A stretch of DNA of 64,000 nt from Rhodoferax sp. U11-2br (GCF_018619435.1 NZ_JAHFZF010000012.1:1-64000); one strand, 5' to 3'; positions 40,606 through 48,988 are shown, numbered from the stretch's first letter. Notes: a model not told the origin generated them from the letters alone. Made by a program: numbers and translations.

Positions 40606-40652
40606 TCACCGGCCAGCTCGACGTACGCGGCGCCATGGCTTAACTATGCAAT

Positions 40653-40696
40653 ATGTAGCTACACGCCCATACTGAATAAGGGCTAGAGGTCTATTT
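40653..40696 (+). repeat. ATAAGGGCT palindromic repeat, copy 6
   Basis: ATGTAGCTACACGCCC, ATACTGAATAAGGGC and TAGAGGTCTATTT, between the integrase remnant and the toxin-antitoxin operon. Confidence 0.85.
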
Positions 40697-40744
40697 CCTC
40701 AAAATTTGTCAGCCAAGCAGGCTTCAACATTGGACTTACCGTGT

Positions 40745-40764
40745 GATCAATCGTATGATTGATC
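40745..40764. promoter_or_regulatory. Perfect palindrome upstream of the toxin-antitoxin pair
   Basis: GATCAATC-GTAT-GATTGATC, 8-bp arms with a 4-base centre, 30 bases before the antitoxin ATG. Typical place for an autoregulatory antitoxin operator. Confidence 0.75.
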
Positions 40765-40794
40765 GCTCTCTTTGCAACATGTTAGGAGCTTGTC

Positions 40795-41049
40795 ATGCCC
40801 CATATCAGCGCCAACGACCTCAAAACCAAAGGTATTTCAGCCATTGAACTGGCCCTGAGCACGGCGCCTGAGGTCATTGTGTCGGTGCGTGGCAAAGACA
40901 GGTTTGTGGTGATGGACATGGCGCATTACCACTACCTGCGTGAATGCGAGCTGGATGCCGCGCTGGCCCAGACGCGCGCCGATCTGGCGGCAGGCCGCGC
41001 GGTGCAAGAGTCGCCCGAGGCGCACCTGGCTCGGCTGGACGCGATGTGA
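40795..41049 (+). CDS. Type II antitoxin, Phd/YefM-like
   Basis: 84 residues. The N-terminus ISANDLKTKGISAIELAL and the following VIVSVRGKDRFVVMDMAHYHYLRE fit Phd/YefM-type DNA-binding antitoxins, which bind operator palindromes through the N-terminus and cover the toxin with a C-terminal tail. AGGAG lies eight bases before the ATG. The stop codon overlaps the toxin's GTG start. The upstream palindrome supports autoregulation. Confidence 0.85.
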   Translation: MPHISANDLKTKGISAIELALSTAPEVIVSVRGKDRFVVMDMAHYHYLRECELDAALAQTRADLAAGRAVQESPEAHLARLDAM

Positions 41050-41345
41050 ACCCGGCTGCGGTGCCCAAGATGCCTTTTGCACTGGTCTTCACCGAGCAAT
41101 ACAACCGCAGGGCCGCACGCTTTTTAAAACGCCACCCTGAACTGCGTCAGCAATACCTCAAAACCCTGCAAGTGTTAGAGGCTAACCCGGCCCACCCGTC
41201 GCTGCGGCTGCACCCTTTGCGTGGCAAGCTGGAGGGTCTGCATTCGGTGTCCATCAACTTGTCGTACCGGATCACGCTGGAGCTGTTGATTCAAGACAGC
41301 CAGATCATCCCGGTGAACGTGGGTGACCATGATGCGGTGTATTGA
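41046..41345 (+). CDS. Type II toxin, RelE/YafQ-like
   Basis: 99 residues from the GTG at 41046, which overlaps the antitoxin stop; an ATG at 41070 (MPFALVFTEQYNRRAARFLK) would give a 91-residue product and is also possible. The pattern FLKRHPELRQQYLKTLQVLE, LRLHPLRGKLEGLHSVSIN and SYRITLELLI..IPVNVGDHD is that of RelE/ParE-superfamily toxins of the YafQ side, which are ribosome-dependent mRNA endonucleases. The C-terminal GDHDAVY resembles the His-containing active site of that group. Confidence 0.82.
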   Translation: MNPAAVPKMPFALVFTEQYNRRAARFLKRHPELRQQYLKTLQVLEANPAHPSLRLHPLRGKLEGLHSVSINLSYRITLELLIQDSQIIPVNVGDHDAVY

Positions 41346-41353
41346 GTGCATTT

Positions 41354-41400
41354 TTTATAGCTACTCCTCCTTTTTAAAAAAGGGCTAGAGGCCGATTTGA
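41354..41400 (+). repeat. ATAAGGGCT palindromic repeat, copy 7
   Basis: TTATAGCTACTCCTCC, TTTTTAAAAAAGGGC and TAGAGGCCGATTTGA, just after the toxin gene. Confidence 0.85.
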
Positions 41401-41427
41401 CATACAAAGACATACCCAAGAAGGGTT

Positions 41428-41547
41428 ATGAGCCTGCACAAAGAAATCAGCTTTGAGGCGGAAATTTGACAGCACCTAGGTGGCCATGACTGGCCCTAAT
41501 CCGAGGGACATATCGAAGGCTACGACCGAGCCCTGTGTCGACCGACG
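41428..41547 (+). pseudogene. Remnant of the 5' end of a type I restriction hsdR gene
   Basis: The plus-strand frame from ATG 41428 reads MSLHKEISFEAEI, stop, QHLGGHDWP, stop, SEGHIEGYDRAL. This matches the usual HsdR opening (LHKEISFE.EIC.HL..HGW...EGDAAGYDRAL) interrupted by two stops and then lost. The remaining bases to 41818 show nothing recognisable. It is evidence that a restriction system was once here. Confidence 0.75.
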
Positions 41548-41818
41548 TGCGGGAATAGCGGCAACAGCAAAGACCCGACATCACAAGCACGTTCAGTCAC
41601 CGCTGCGGGCTGACGCCCGGTGATGCTGTCTTGCTTCTTGCTTGTGTACCGCAAGCCGCCACCAACACCTCAGATCATCTACCCACTGTAAGCCCACTGA
41701 CACAAACCGCCTTGACAATCAGCAGCAGTCGCGAAGTGGCCAAGCCAGACAGCGGCGAGGGGTCGGGGGGTGTTTAAGCACCTCCCTCTCCGTCTAATTC
41801 AGCAACTTGAGGACGCGA

Positions 41819-42388
41819 TCAACGCACTGCTCGCTGGGGCAACATGCTTTTGAGCACCCCGTCCTTGAGGATCACGTGGTGGTAAATCGCCGCCACGGCA
41901 TGGATACCGGCCAGCCACATGATGGCGTCGCCCAGAACTTCATGCACTTCACCCCAGTCGGCCAGATCGGCCACAGCCGAGTTGGCAATCAAGGGCATTT
42001 GATCGACCCGCAAGCCACCCAGCAAGGTCAGCGGATGGCCTTCGCTGCCCAGCGCCAACACGGCCGAGATAGGCAGGGCCAACATCAGCGCCCACAGCGC
42101 CAGGTGCGCCGCTTTGGACGCCAGATGCATCCAGCTGGCCATGGTGATCTGGGGTGCGGCGGGCCGCACAGCCACCCACAACAGGCGCAGCACGGTCAAA
42201 CCAAACACCACCATGCCCAGGGTTTCGTGCCAGACGATGTCGCTGAGGGTGGCGGGGTCAACACCGTTGCGCATCAGGCGGCCAAAACCCTCTGGCGCCA
42301 GCACAAAGGCAATGGTCACCGCGATGGCGGTGAGCCAGTGGAAAGCCCGGCTCAGCGGGTCGTAATGGGTGGTGCTTGTAGGGGTCAT
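41819..42388 (-). CDS. Cytochrome b561 family protein
   Basis: About 189 residues with four membrane helices and a di-heme b pattern. Histidines are in SRAFHWLTAIAV, DIVWHETLGMVVF, GEVHEVLGDAIMWLAG and IHAVAAIYHHVI. Bacterial members move electrons from quinol, in some cases to superoxide. Two starts are possible (42415 and 42388). The 430 bases downstream of it (toward 41350) hold only the hsdR remnant and a repeat. Confidence 0.87.
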   Translation of the reverse strand: MTPTSTTHYDPLSRAFHWLTAIAVTIAFVLAPEGFGRLMRNGVDPATLSDIVWHETLGMVVFGLTVLRLLWVAVRPAAPQITMASWMHLASKAAHLALWALMLALPISAVLALGSEGHPLTLLGGLRVDQMPLIANSAVADLADWGEVHEVLGDAIMWLAGIHAVAAIYHHVILKDGVLKSMLPQRAVR

Positions 42389-42506
42389 GGTCTGCTCGTC
42401 AAACGAAAAGGCCATTGTGGGTTTCTTAAATTAACAAACTCTTAAGCCCCCACAGCGCCCCCGCTGTGAACCCACCCGCCTGGCCGCCGCAGCGGCCAGG
42501 GTTTGA

Positions 42507-43238
42507 TCACAACACCTTGCTCAGGAAACGGCGGGTGCGTTCCTCGGCCGGGCGGTCAAACAGCTCGGCAGGCGCGCCCTGCTCCACGATCACCCCTTCG
42601 TCGATGAAGATCACACGGTCTGCCACCTGGCGTGCAAACCCCATCTCGTGGGTGACCACCACCATGGTCATGCCCTCGTCCGCCAGGGCCTGCATCACCG
42701 CCAGCACTTCACCCACCATTTCGGGGTCAAGTGCCGAGGTGGGTTCGTCAAACAGCATGATGCGTGGCTGCATCGCCAGCGCCCGGGCAATCGCCACACG
42801 CTGTTGCTGACCACCCGAGAGCTGGTTGGGGTAGGCGTCGATCTTGTCGATCAGGCCCACCTTGTCCAGCAGCGCCACCGCGCGGGCCTTGGCGTCGGCC
42901 TCACTCAAGCCGCGCACCTTGGACGGCGCCAGCGTGATGTTCTGCAGCACCGTTTTGTGCGGGAACAGGTTGAAGCGCTGGAACACCATGCCGATGTCGG
43001 AGCGCAGCGCGTCGATGTCGGTTTTGGGCTCGTGCACCGCCACACCATTGACCCAGACCTCACCACCGCTGGCGTCTTCCAGGCCGTTGAGGCAGCGCAA
43101 AAACGTGCTTTTGCCCGAGCCCGAGGGGCCGATCACACACACCACCTCTTTGGCCTGGATGGCGCAGTCAATGCCGCGCAACACCGCCAGGCTGCCAAAG
43201 GTTTTGCTCAGTTGTTTAACGCGAATCACCTCGTCCAT
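42507..43238 (-). CDS. Polar amino acid ABC transporter ATP-binding protein
   Basis: 243 residues of the GlnQ/HisP class. Walker [20 protein letters not shown]-loop [13 protein letters not shown], signature [15 protein letters not shown], Walker [21 protein letters not shown]. It overlaps the permease gene by 23 bases; with the binding protein upstream it forms a three-gene importer. Confidence 0.93.
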   Translation of the reverse strand: MDEVIRVKQLSKTFGSLAVLRGIDCAIQAKEVVCVIGPSGSGKSTFLRCLNGLEDASGGEVWVNGVAVHEPKTDIDALRSDIGMVFQRFNLFPHKTVLQNITLAPSKVRGLSEADAKARAVALLDKVGLIDKIDAYPNQLSGGQQQRVAIARALAMQPRIMLFDEPTSALDPEMVGEVLAVMQALADEGMTMVVVTHEMGFARQVADRVIFIDEGVIVEQGAPAELFDRPAEERTRRFLSKVL

Positions 43239-43983
43239 AACGGGCCTCCAGTCTCTTCACCACATAGGCCAGGCCCAGGGTCAACACCCAATACATCAGA
43301 GAAATCGTCAGATACGGCTCCCAGTAGCGGGAGTAAGCCCCCGCCACCGTGCGGGCAGCGTAGGCCAGCTCGGCCAGGCCAATCGCCGAGATCAGCGACG
43401 AGTCTTTCAGCAGCGAGATCGCGTTGTTGCCCAGCGGCGGCAACATGCGCCGAAACGCCTGCGGCAGCACCACGTGGTACATAGTGCGACCATAACTCAT
43501 GCCCAGCGAACGCGAGGCCTCCACCTGGCCCTTGTCGATCGACTGGATACCGGCGCGGAAAATCTCGGAGATGTAGGCACCGGCGTTGAGCGTCAAAGCC
43601 GCCACACCGGACAGGAACGCGCCGTAGTTCTGTTTGAGGTTTCGGGCCAGATCACCGTCGATCAGGATGCCGTCCACCGGGTTGATGAACAGCGGCAGCA
43701 CCGCAAAATGCATCAGCAGAATCTGCACAAACAGCGGTGTGCCACGGAAGAAACTCACGTACACCGTGGACGGCCAACGCAGCGCAAAACGGCACAGCTG
43801 GCGCAGCGGCGCGTGGCGCGCATCGGCCACCCGCGCCAACCCAATCGCCAGCCCCAGGGCCGTACCCTGGATGATGCAGATCACCGTGACCAGCACGGTC
43901 ATCTGCAGGCCATGCCAGAACAGCTCGGCGTACTCCGCAATGATGTCGGCGCGGAACCAGCCGAACCATAAAACTTGATCCAT
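43216..43983 (-). CDS. Polar amino acid ABC transporter permease
   Basis: 255 residues, HisM/GlnP type, with five membrane helices and the EAA loop [20 protein letters not shown] that contacts the ATPase. The N-terminus [18 protein letters not shown] is typical. Only one permease gene is present, so the channel may be a homodimer. 19 bases separate it from the binding protein gene. Confidence 0.92.
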   Translation of the reverse strand: MDQVLWFGWFRADIIAEYAELFWHGLQMTVLVTVICIIQGTALGLAIGLARVADARHAPLRQLCRFALRWPSTVYVSFFRGTPLFVQILLMHFAVLPLFINPVDGILIDGDLARNLKQNYGAFLSGVAALTLNAGAYISEIFRAGIQSIDKGQVEASRSLGMSYGRTMYHVVLPQAFRRMLPPLGNNAISLLKDSSLISAIGLAELAYAARTVAGAYSRYWEPYLTISLMYWVLTLGLAYVVKRLEARYGRGDSR

Positions 43984-44002
43984 AAACCGGATGAATCAGT
44001 GT

Positions 44003-44773
44003 TTATTGCGCGGGCAGCGCAGGCGCTTCAGCCTGGAACCACTTCTTGTAGATCTGGGCGTAGCTGCCATCGGCCTTCACAGCGGCCAGGCCGGTGTTGA
44101 GTTTGTCGAGCAAAGCCTTGTTGCCCTGTTTCACCACAATGCCGAAGTACTCCTTGGGGAAGCTGGCGTCGGCCACGGTTTTGAGGCCCTTGTGCTCTTG
44201 CACGCGGAAGGCGATCACACCGTTGTCACCCATGGCGGCGTCCAGGCCGTTGTTGACCAGCTCGCTGATGACCACCGGGGTGCTCTCAAAGCGGCGGATG
44301 TCGGGGTTGGTCTTGCCAAACTCGCGCGAGCTCATGTCGTCAGCGGTGCTGCCGGTGACCACACCAATTTTCTTGCCAGCCAGGTCTTTCAGACCTTTGG
44401 CGGTGCTGTTGCTGGGCACAGCGATGAGCTGGCGGGCTTCAAAGTAGGGGGCGGTGAAGTCGTAAGACTGTTTGCGCTTGTCGTTGATCGTGACGCCAGA
44501 GATCACCAGGTCCACATCACCGTTGTTGAGCGCGGCAAAAATGCCGGTCCAGGGGGTGTTCACGATCTTGATCTGCAAGCCAGCCTTGTGTGCCACGGCC
44601 TTGATCATGTCGATGTCGTAACCCACGATCTCTTTGCTGGGGGTTTCATACGCAAACGGGCGGTAGGTGGCGCTGGAGGCCACCACCAGCTCCTTGTTCT
44701 GCGCCGAGCCAATCACCGGTGTGCACAGGGCCACAGAAGTCAACGCCAAACCAACGATCTTTGTGATGTTCAT
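44003..44773 (-). CDS. Polar amino acid ABC transporter substrate-binding protein
   Basis: Periplasmic solute-binding protein of about 256 residues. Signal peptide MNITKIVGLALTSVALCTPVIGSAQ, then the family core (ATYRPFAYETPSKEIVGYDIDM, GDVDLVISGVTINDKRKQSYDF, GVVTGSTADDM). It is transcribed first in the operon. The frame extends upstream to 44854, but the ATG at 44773 starts the signal peptide. Ligand unknown; a basic or polar amino acid is likely from the family. Confidence 0.92.
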   Translation of the reverse strand: MNITKIVGLALTSVALCTPVIGSAQNKELVVASSATYRPFAYETPSKEIVGYDIDMIKAVAHKAGLQIKIVNTPWTGIFAALNNGDVDLVISGVTINDKRKQSYDFTAPYFEARQLIAVPSNSTAKGLKDLAGKKIGVVTGSTADDMSSREFGKTNPDIRRFESTPVVISELVNNGLDAAMGDNGVIAFRVQEHKGLKTVADASFPKEYFGIVVKQGNKALLDKLNTGLAAVKADGSYAQIYKKWFQAEAPALPAQ

Positions 44774-44981
44774 GGAAATACCTTTGTAGGGGGAAAAAGA
44801 GACGATAGACAGTGAAAAACCCGCTGCCCAGGCGGTCAAAAACAAGCTGAGCACAGGCCTGGCGGACCCATCCGCAAACGCTTTTGGCGCCGCTGTTTGA
44901 GAACAGACGTTTTGATTTTAATAAATCTTTCATCCGGGCCGTGTCAGCGCGGCATGTCGCAAAAAGGGCTTTCACAGACCC

Positions 44982-45148
44982 TAGGAACCTGGGCGGCAGA
45001 AGGGCGTCGGCTGCAACGGCTGGAGAAAAGTCCCACTTCGCGCCCATTTTTCCGGCGGTAGCTACGGCTACCGTCCTCAAAAGTGGGCACAAACTGGCCT
45101 CTTTTCCCAACCGTTTCGCTTCGACTTCTTCTGCCGCCCAGGCTCCTA
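44982..45148. repeat. 167-bp nested inverted repeat (large hairpin / MITE-like element)
   Basis: Outer arms of 21 bases match with one mismatch: TAGGAACCTGGGCGGCAGAAG (44982-45002) and CTTCTGCCGCCCAGGCTCCTA (45128-45148). Inside are a second pair (AACGGCTGGAGAAAAG with CTTTTCCCAACCGTT), a third (GCCCATTTTT with AAAAGTGGGC) and a perfect inner hairpin CGGTAGC-TACG-GCTACCG (45056-45073). Outer ends carry TA. The gap 44774-45222 contains no gene. Confidence 0.8.
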
Positions 45149-45222
45149 CCGGTGTTACGCTCAACCCCCTCTCATATTTGAACCGCGCCCCCAGGGCGCA
45201 AACAACGCAAGGAAGAACAGTC

Positions 45223-45936
45223 ATGGGTGCGCAGTGGAAAGCAAAGGGCAAGGAATTGGCCGCCAACGCCAAGGGCCGGGTGTTTGGCAAACTGTCCAAG
45301 GACATCATGCTGGCCGCACGCAGCGGCGCCGACCCCGCCGCCAACTCGCGCCTGCGCCTGCTGGTGGAGCAGGCCCGCAAGGCCTCCATGCCCAAGGACA
45401 CGCTCGACCGCGCCATCAAAAAAGGCGCCGGCCTGACCGGTGAAGCCGTCAACTTTGAACACGTCATCTACGAAGGTTTTGCGCCCCACCGCGTGCCGCT
45501 GATGGTGGAATGCCTGACCGACAACCTGAATCGCACCGCACCTGAGATGCGGGTGTTGTTCCGCAAGGGCCAGCTCGGCACCTCGGGCTCGGTGGCCTGG
45601 GACTTTGACCACCTTGGCATGATCGAGGCCGAACCGGCTGTACCCGGCGCAGATGCTGAGGTAGCCGCTATTGAAGCCGGAGCGCAAGACCTGGAGCCCG
45701 GTGACGAAGAAGGCACCACCCTGTTCCTGACCGACCCGACCGACCTGGACCTGGTCAGCCGCGCCCTGCCCGCCCAAGGCTTCACCGTGTTGTCGGCCAA
45801 GCTGGGTTACAAACCCAAGAACCCGGTCGACCCGGCCAGCCTGAGCGCTGAGCAGCTCGAAGAGGTGGAGGCCTTCCTGGCCGCCATCGACGCCAATGAC
45901 GATGTGCAAAACGTCTACGTTGGCTTGGCAGGTTAA
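45223..45936 (+). CDS. YebC/PmpR family DNA-binding regulator / translation factor
   Basis: 237 residues starting [20 protein letters not shown] after a GGAAG ribosome-binding site. The family segments are [33 protein letters not shown] and [12 protein letters not shown]. YebC-type proteins regulate transcription, and members have been shown to ease ribosome stalling at polyproline. The longer open frame to 44884 runs through the inverted-repeat region and is not coding. It is followed two bases later by a VOC-family gene. Confidence 0.92.
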   Translation: MGAQWKAKGKELAANAKGRVFGKLSKDIMLAARSGADPAANSRLRLLVEQARKASMPKDTLDRAIKKGAGLTGEAVNFEHVIYEGFAPHRVPLMVECLTDNLNRTAPEMRVLFRKGQLGTSGSVAWDFDHLGMIEAEPAVPGADAEVAAIEAGAQDLEPGDEEGTTLFLTDPTDLDLVSRALPAQGFTVLSAKLGYKPKNPVDPASLSAEQLEEVEAFLAAIDANDDVQNVYVGLAG

Positions 45937-45938
45937 GG

Positions 45939-46646
45939 ATGAAAAGCCAAATTGACCATCTGGTGATTCTTGCCCAGACCCTGGACCAGGGTGTGGCCTG
46001 GTGTGAAGCCACGCTGGGCGTCACGCCCGGCCCGGGCGGTGAACACCCGCAGTTTGGCACCCACAACCGCCTGATCAAAATCGCCACGCCCAAGTTCCCA
46101 CTGGCCTACCTGGAGATCATCGCTATCAATCCAGAAGCTAAAAGCCCAGGTGATACAAGGGCTAGACGCTGGTTTGACATGGATGAAACGGCCCTACAGG
46201 CCGCTGTGGCCGTGGCGCCGCAGCTGGTGCATTTTGTGGCCCAGACCGACGAGTTACAGGCCGGGCGCACTGCGCTCAAGGCCCTGGGCATCGACCGTGG
46301 CCCGGCGCTACAAACCAGCCGCCATTCGCGCAAAGGCCTGCTGCAATGGCAAATCACCGTGCGCGAAGATGGCCAGCGCCTGTTTGACGGCGCGCTGCCC
46401 AGCCTGATCCAGTGGGGTAAACCGGCAGAGGCAGAACCGCTGCGCCTGCACCCACGCAACAGCCTGCCACGCTCTGGCGTCACACTGCAAAGTGTGGCCG
46501 TGACCCACCCGACCGCTGCCAAATTGTTGGCAGCCTATGAAGCCATCGGGCTGGCAGGTGTCACGGTAGAAGATGGCCCGGCCAACATCACCGTCACCCT
46601 GAACACGCCCAAAGGCCCGGTGACCTTGCAGAGCCAGGGTGTGTAG
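45939..46646 (+). CDS. VOC-superfamily glyoxalase-like protein
   Basis: 235 residues with the Glyoxalase_3-like layout: [23 protein letters not shown] at the start, HNRLIKI and a C-terminal second fold. No reaction can be assigned. Residues encoded by 46121-46177 ([20 protein letters not shown]) are an in-frame copy of the dispersed palindromic repeat inserted in the first domain. The gene end is followed by the left boundary of the cassette region. Confidence 0.8.
   Translation: MKSQIDHLVILAQTLDQGVAWCEATLGVTPGPGGEHPQFGTHNRLIKIATPKFPLAYLEIIAINPEAKSPGDTRARRWFDMDETALQAAVAVAPQLVHFVAQTDELQAGRTALKALGIDRGPALQTSRHSRKGLLQWQITVREDGQRLFDGALPSLIQWGKPAEAEPLRLHPRNSLPRSGVTLQSVAVTHPTAAKLLAAYEAIGLAGVTVEDGPANITVTLNTPKGPVTLQSQGV
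46121..46177 (+). repeat. ATAAGGGCT-type repeat inside the VOC gene
   Basis: GCTATCAATCCAGAAGCTAAAAGCCC, then GTGATAC and AAGGGCTAGACGCTGGTTTGAC fit the element with one arm extended. The frame is kept. Confidence 0.65.
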
Positions 46647-46669
46647 CCCGCTTGGCGCGTAGCACGCTG

Positions 46670-46887
46670 GGCTGCAGTCGCACAGACGCAGCTGTTGCGC
46701 AGACACCAAGAACGGCAAAAACCTTCTTTGACGGACGAATGCACCCGTTACGATGGTCAAAGTTTTCCCGTTTGGACAAGCGGATGACCAGTTTGGCCGA
46801 CCAGTCATGGCACTTGGTTGCCGTTAACCGCAAGCCTCACGGGTCGTGGCTTGGTTGGGGCGGGGAAGTCCTTTTCATTCGTTAGGC
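46670..46887. mobile_element. Left cassette boundary: IS110 5' fragment plus GTTAGGC core
   Basis: The minus strand 46670-46756 encodes a decayed IS110-type transposase start (KKVFAVLGV, ATAASVRLQP) with a frameshift. A leader shared with 48362-48499 and 50133-50267 follows, containing hairpin AACCGCAAGCCTCACG/CGTGGCTTGGTT and ending in GTTAGGC (46881-46887), 12 bases before the next gene. No transposase ORF survives. Confidence 0.65.
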
Positions 46888-46899
46888 ATCGGGAGAGAT

Positions 46900-47850
46900 A
46901 TGTTCGCTGGCATCACCAATTGCAGCTTCGATGATCCTGATTTCAAGGAAGATTCCGTTCGGGAACTCATCTTGGCACCAATGCTTTCAAAGTTGGGATA
47001 CTTGCCCTCAGGCAAGAACCGAGTAATTAGAAGCAAATCATTGAAGCACCCATTCATTCGAATAGGTACTCGCAATCACCCTGTTACGGTCGTACCCGAC
47101 TACACGTTGGTACATGACGACAAGCCCCTTTTCATATTGGACGCAAAAAGCCCCAGGGAAGACGTCCTCGATCATGCGCACGTGCAGCAGGCCTACAGCT
47201 ACGCTATGCACCCTGAGATCGCATGCCGAGAATTCGGTCTGTGCAACGGAAAGGAACTCGCTATCTTTGATGTGTTCCACCGCGAGCCGTTGACTATTCT
47301 GAAATTTCAAGAGTACGAAGCGAGATGGGCCGATATTGAAAAGTATCTTTCAGTCAATTTCCTGCTCCAACCGGCAATGCGGCGTTTTGCACCAGACTTC
47401 GGTCTTGCCTTGATGCGAATGGGATTCGAGCAAACGGCAGCGATGGTAATGCTCGGGGTTCGTTTGAATCTCTTTGGCCGGGTCAGCGACAACCTTTATT
47501 CGGCGAGCGCGAACACCACGTTCGGAGCTATTGAGCACTGCACGAGCTTCGACTTTTCTGCGGGAATGCTTCCTGCAATCGTCGCTGGGCTTCCCGAACC
47601 GCTAGGTGGCATGTTTAGTGAAGCGTTGAATCGTGCCCCATTCATGGCGGCCGCAGGACTTGCAATTGAGCTCGACCTAGCAGCCAGATTGGGCGAGATT
47701 ACAAAGGGGCATGATGAAGAATTTGTGCCCCTTGTAATCGAGGAGATTTTCGAATCGCGCTTTAACCCAGAGCCTGTAGCCAATGACCCACAGGATATTC
47801 CGGAGCATGTCTTTCAGCTTCGCAAGGCGTTCGAGATCAAGCGAGAGTGA
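46900..47850 (+). CDS. Stand-alone HsdR-N-like nuclease (PD-(D/E)xK), cassette gene 1
   Basis: 316 residues; GGGAGAG precedes the ATG at 46900. The N-terminal half resembles the HSDR_N nuclease domain of type I restriction enzymes: E18 in FKEDSVRELILAPML, PDYTL (66-70), DAKSP (D81, K83) and QAYSY (97-101), which fits the PD-(D/E)xK plus QxxxY pattern. There is no helicase part, and the C-terminal half (about 150-316, with hydrophobic stretches) is unassigned. No methylase or specificity gene is nearby. Such free-standing proteins are usually annotated as restriction-like endonucleases. The position between GTTAGGC and an attC-like site marks it as a gene cassette; a defence role is inferred. 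Confidence 0.75.
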   Translation: MFAGITNCSFDDPDFKEDSVRELILAPMLSKLGYLPSGKNRVIRSKSLKHPFIRIGTRNHPVTVVPDYTLVHDDKPLFILDAKSPREDVLDHAHVQQAYSYAMHPEIACREFGLCNGKELAIFDVFHREPLTILKFQEYEARWADIEKYLSVNFLLQPAMRRFAPDFGLALMRMGFEQTAAMVMLGVRLNLFGRVSDNLYSASANTTFGAIEHCTSFDFSAGMLPAIVAGLPEPLGGMFSEALNRAPFMAAAGLAIELDLAARLGEITKGHDEEFVPLVIEEIFESRFNPEPVANDPQDIPEHVFQLRKAFEIKRE

Positions 47851-47856
47851 GCCGAT

Positions 47857-47913
47857 ACCTAACTCAGTCAAGGGGACCGGCCTTTGGCTGGCACCTTACT
47901 TCAAACGTTGAGG
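47857..47913 (+). other. attC-like site after cassette gene 1
   Basis: ACCTAAC (fits RYYYAAC) at 47857, then imperfect stem AAGGGGACCGGCC/GGCTGGCACCTT around TTT with extra bases, then TTACTTCAAAC and GTTGAGG (47907-47913). The 57-base length and layout match integron 59-base elements; the last base of the 3' core deviates from GTTRRRY. Confidence 0.7.
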
Positions 47914-48031
47914 CTGTAAGAAGGTGCTTCTGGCACAACGTTTGCCATGAATCCAGCGGGGAAGAGCACAAACACGGCCCGCTAACAACGCCAAGCCACA
48001 ACAGGCTGTTGCTTGCGAAGACTCAAACTTC

Positions 48032-48075
48032 GTAGCTATCAGCCCTTATTAAATAAGGGCTAGAGGCCAATTTTC
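48032..48075 (+). repeat. ATAAGGGCT palindromic repeat, copy 8
   Basis: GTAGCTATCAGCCC, TTATTAAATAAGGGC and TAGAGGCCAATTTTC: the best-preserved copy in the window. Confidence 0.95.
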
Positions 48076-48261
48076 TTTATAAACCCTCAGGCTGTTGCAC
48101 CCAAGGCAGGACGCAGCGGTGACACATCCTCAGCCCGCACCCCCACGGCTGCCAGTTCACCTATGGCCGGGGCGGTCTGGATGCCGTAGCCGCCCTGGCC
48201 GGCCAGCCAGAAAAAGCCGGGGGCACCAGATCTTCGTTGGCGGGTGACACCAGCTGCTGGG

Positions 48262-48351
48262 CCGCATTAGCACAGGCTTGCCTGTGGCATCGACACCATG
48301 AACAGCAAAGACACTCTTGGCGAGGTAGATTCCAACGGTTACGATGACCAT
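48262..48351 (-). pseudogene. IS110-family transposase, 5' fragment
   Basis: Thirty codons: MVIVTVGIYLAKSVFAVHGV then DATGKPVLMRPS, the hallmark N-terminus of IS110 transposases, fused directly to truncated oxidoreductase sequence. The rest is missing. Confidence 0.8.
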
Positions 48352-48527
48352 GGTTTCCCCTCTCGGACAAGTTGATGACAATGAAATTGCGGCGTGCCAA
48401 GAGTTTGACCTCTCCATCGTGGCACTCAGTTGCCGTTAACCGCAAGCCCAACGGCTCGCGGCTCGCCTGGGACGGGGAAGGCCCTTTCATTCGTTAGGCC
48501 TCACAGCAATACGAGCTCATCTTTGAA

Positions 48528-48854
48528 ATGTTCAAGTATTCAAATCGGCTACTCATAGCAACCTTGTCATTCTTATTGGTAGCTTGCTCGGATCATAGCC
48601 ACATAGGCGGCTATAGACACTCCAACGAAGCATCCAGACTGCTCCGCCTATCAGAAGATGGATCTTTTGCTGCCAACTCAGGAGATGTTGGCAACTACAA
48701 GATAGAGGGCGACCGGATTACCTTTTTAGACCCTGTCTTGGGAAGCGCAGAAGGAACAATCAGCGGAAACACGATCACAATTCAAAGCAACCCAAATAGC
48801 GATACATCCAAAAACCTTGCTGGAACCTGGAAAAAGATAGGCAAGGGGTCATGA
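48528..48854 (+). CDS. Small hypothetical lipoprotein, cassette gene 2
   Basis: 108 residues. Signal MFKYSNRLLIATLSFLLVACS has lipobox LVAC. The remainder is a small beta-rich domain (LSEDGSFAANSGDVGNYKIEGD, ITISGN-like repeats) without a recognised family. The ATG lies 28 bases after GTTAGGC at 48493. It is AT-richer than the surrounding backbone, like the other cassette genes. No function is proposed. Confidence 0.7.
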   Translation: MFKYSNRLLIATLSFLLVACSDHSHIGGYRHSNEASRLLRLSEDGSFAANSGDVGNYKIEGDRITFLDPVLGSAEGTISGNTITIQSNPNSDTSKNLAGTWKKIGKGS

Positions 48855-48896
48855 GGTGCAAAGGAGGGACAAATTGCGGCACTCTGCGGTCATGAA

Positions 48897-48983
48897 TTCC
48901 AACAACACAGCTTTCAATCTGCCTACGCCGCCGTACCAGAGGGTGGCGCGTGGGAAACGTGTTTTTCTATAGCCTCGTTAGGC
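48897..48983 (+). other. attC-like site between cassette genes 2 and 3
   Basis: TTCCAAC at 48897 (5' core, first base deviates), an imperfect stem CCTACGCCGCC/GGGTGGCGCGTGG around GTACCAGA, then GTTAGGC at 48977-48983, five bases before the next ATG. About 87 bases long; weaker than the other two sites. Confidence 0.5.
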
Positions 48984-48988
48984 CATCC

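Larger units (their letters stand above)
47914..48499. repeat. Composite repeat block A
   Basis: About 585 bases without a live gene. In order: a 3' repeat (GCTGTAAGAAGGTGC..ACAACAGGC) shared with 49626 and 50701; the dispersed palindrome (48032-48075); a minus-strand fragment of the oxidoreductase 3' end (48087-48260, internally deleted); the start of an IS110-type transposase on the minus strand (48262-48351, MVIVTVGIYLAKSVFAVHGV, with the catalytic Asp of GIDLAK changed to Tyr); and a leader ending GTTAGGC (48493-48499). Confidence 0.75.

Noticed and set aside
40492-40686. A plus-strand ORF of 64 codons in the island.
   Set aside because: The opposite strand encodes the recognisable integrase remnant, and the ORF runs into a repeat copy.
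39206-41600. A CRISPR array or prophage structural genes in the AT-rich island.
   Set aside because: No regularly spaced direct repeats and no phage structural reading frames are seen; only the integrase remnant is phage-like.
41548-41818. Further pseudogene sequence after the hsdR remnant.
   Set aside because: None of the six frames gave a recognisable protein piece beyond about 41547; I see nothing there.
44884-45222. Upstream extension of the yebC reading frame by 113 codons.
   Set aside because: It runs through the large inverted repeat; the family N-terminus ([11 protein letters not shown]) and a ribosome-binding site are at 45223.
48950-48988. A longer start (GTG 48950) for cassette gene 3.
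   Set aside because: It would translate through the GTTAGGC core. The ATG five bases after the core is the normal cassette arrangement.
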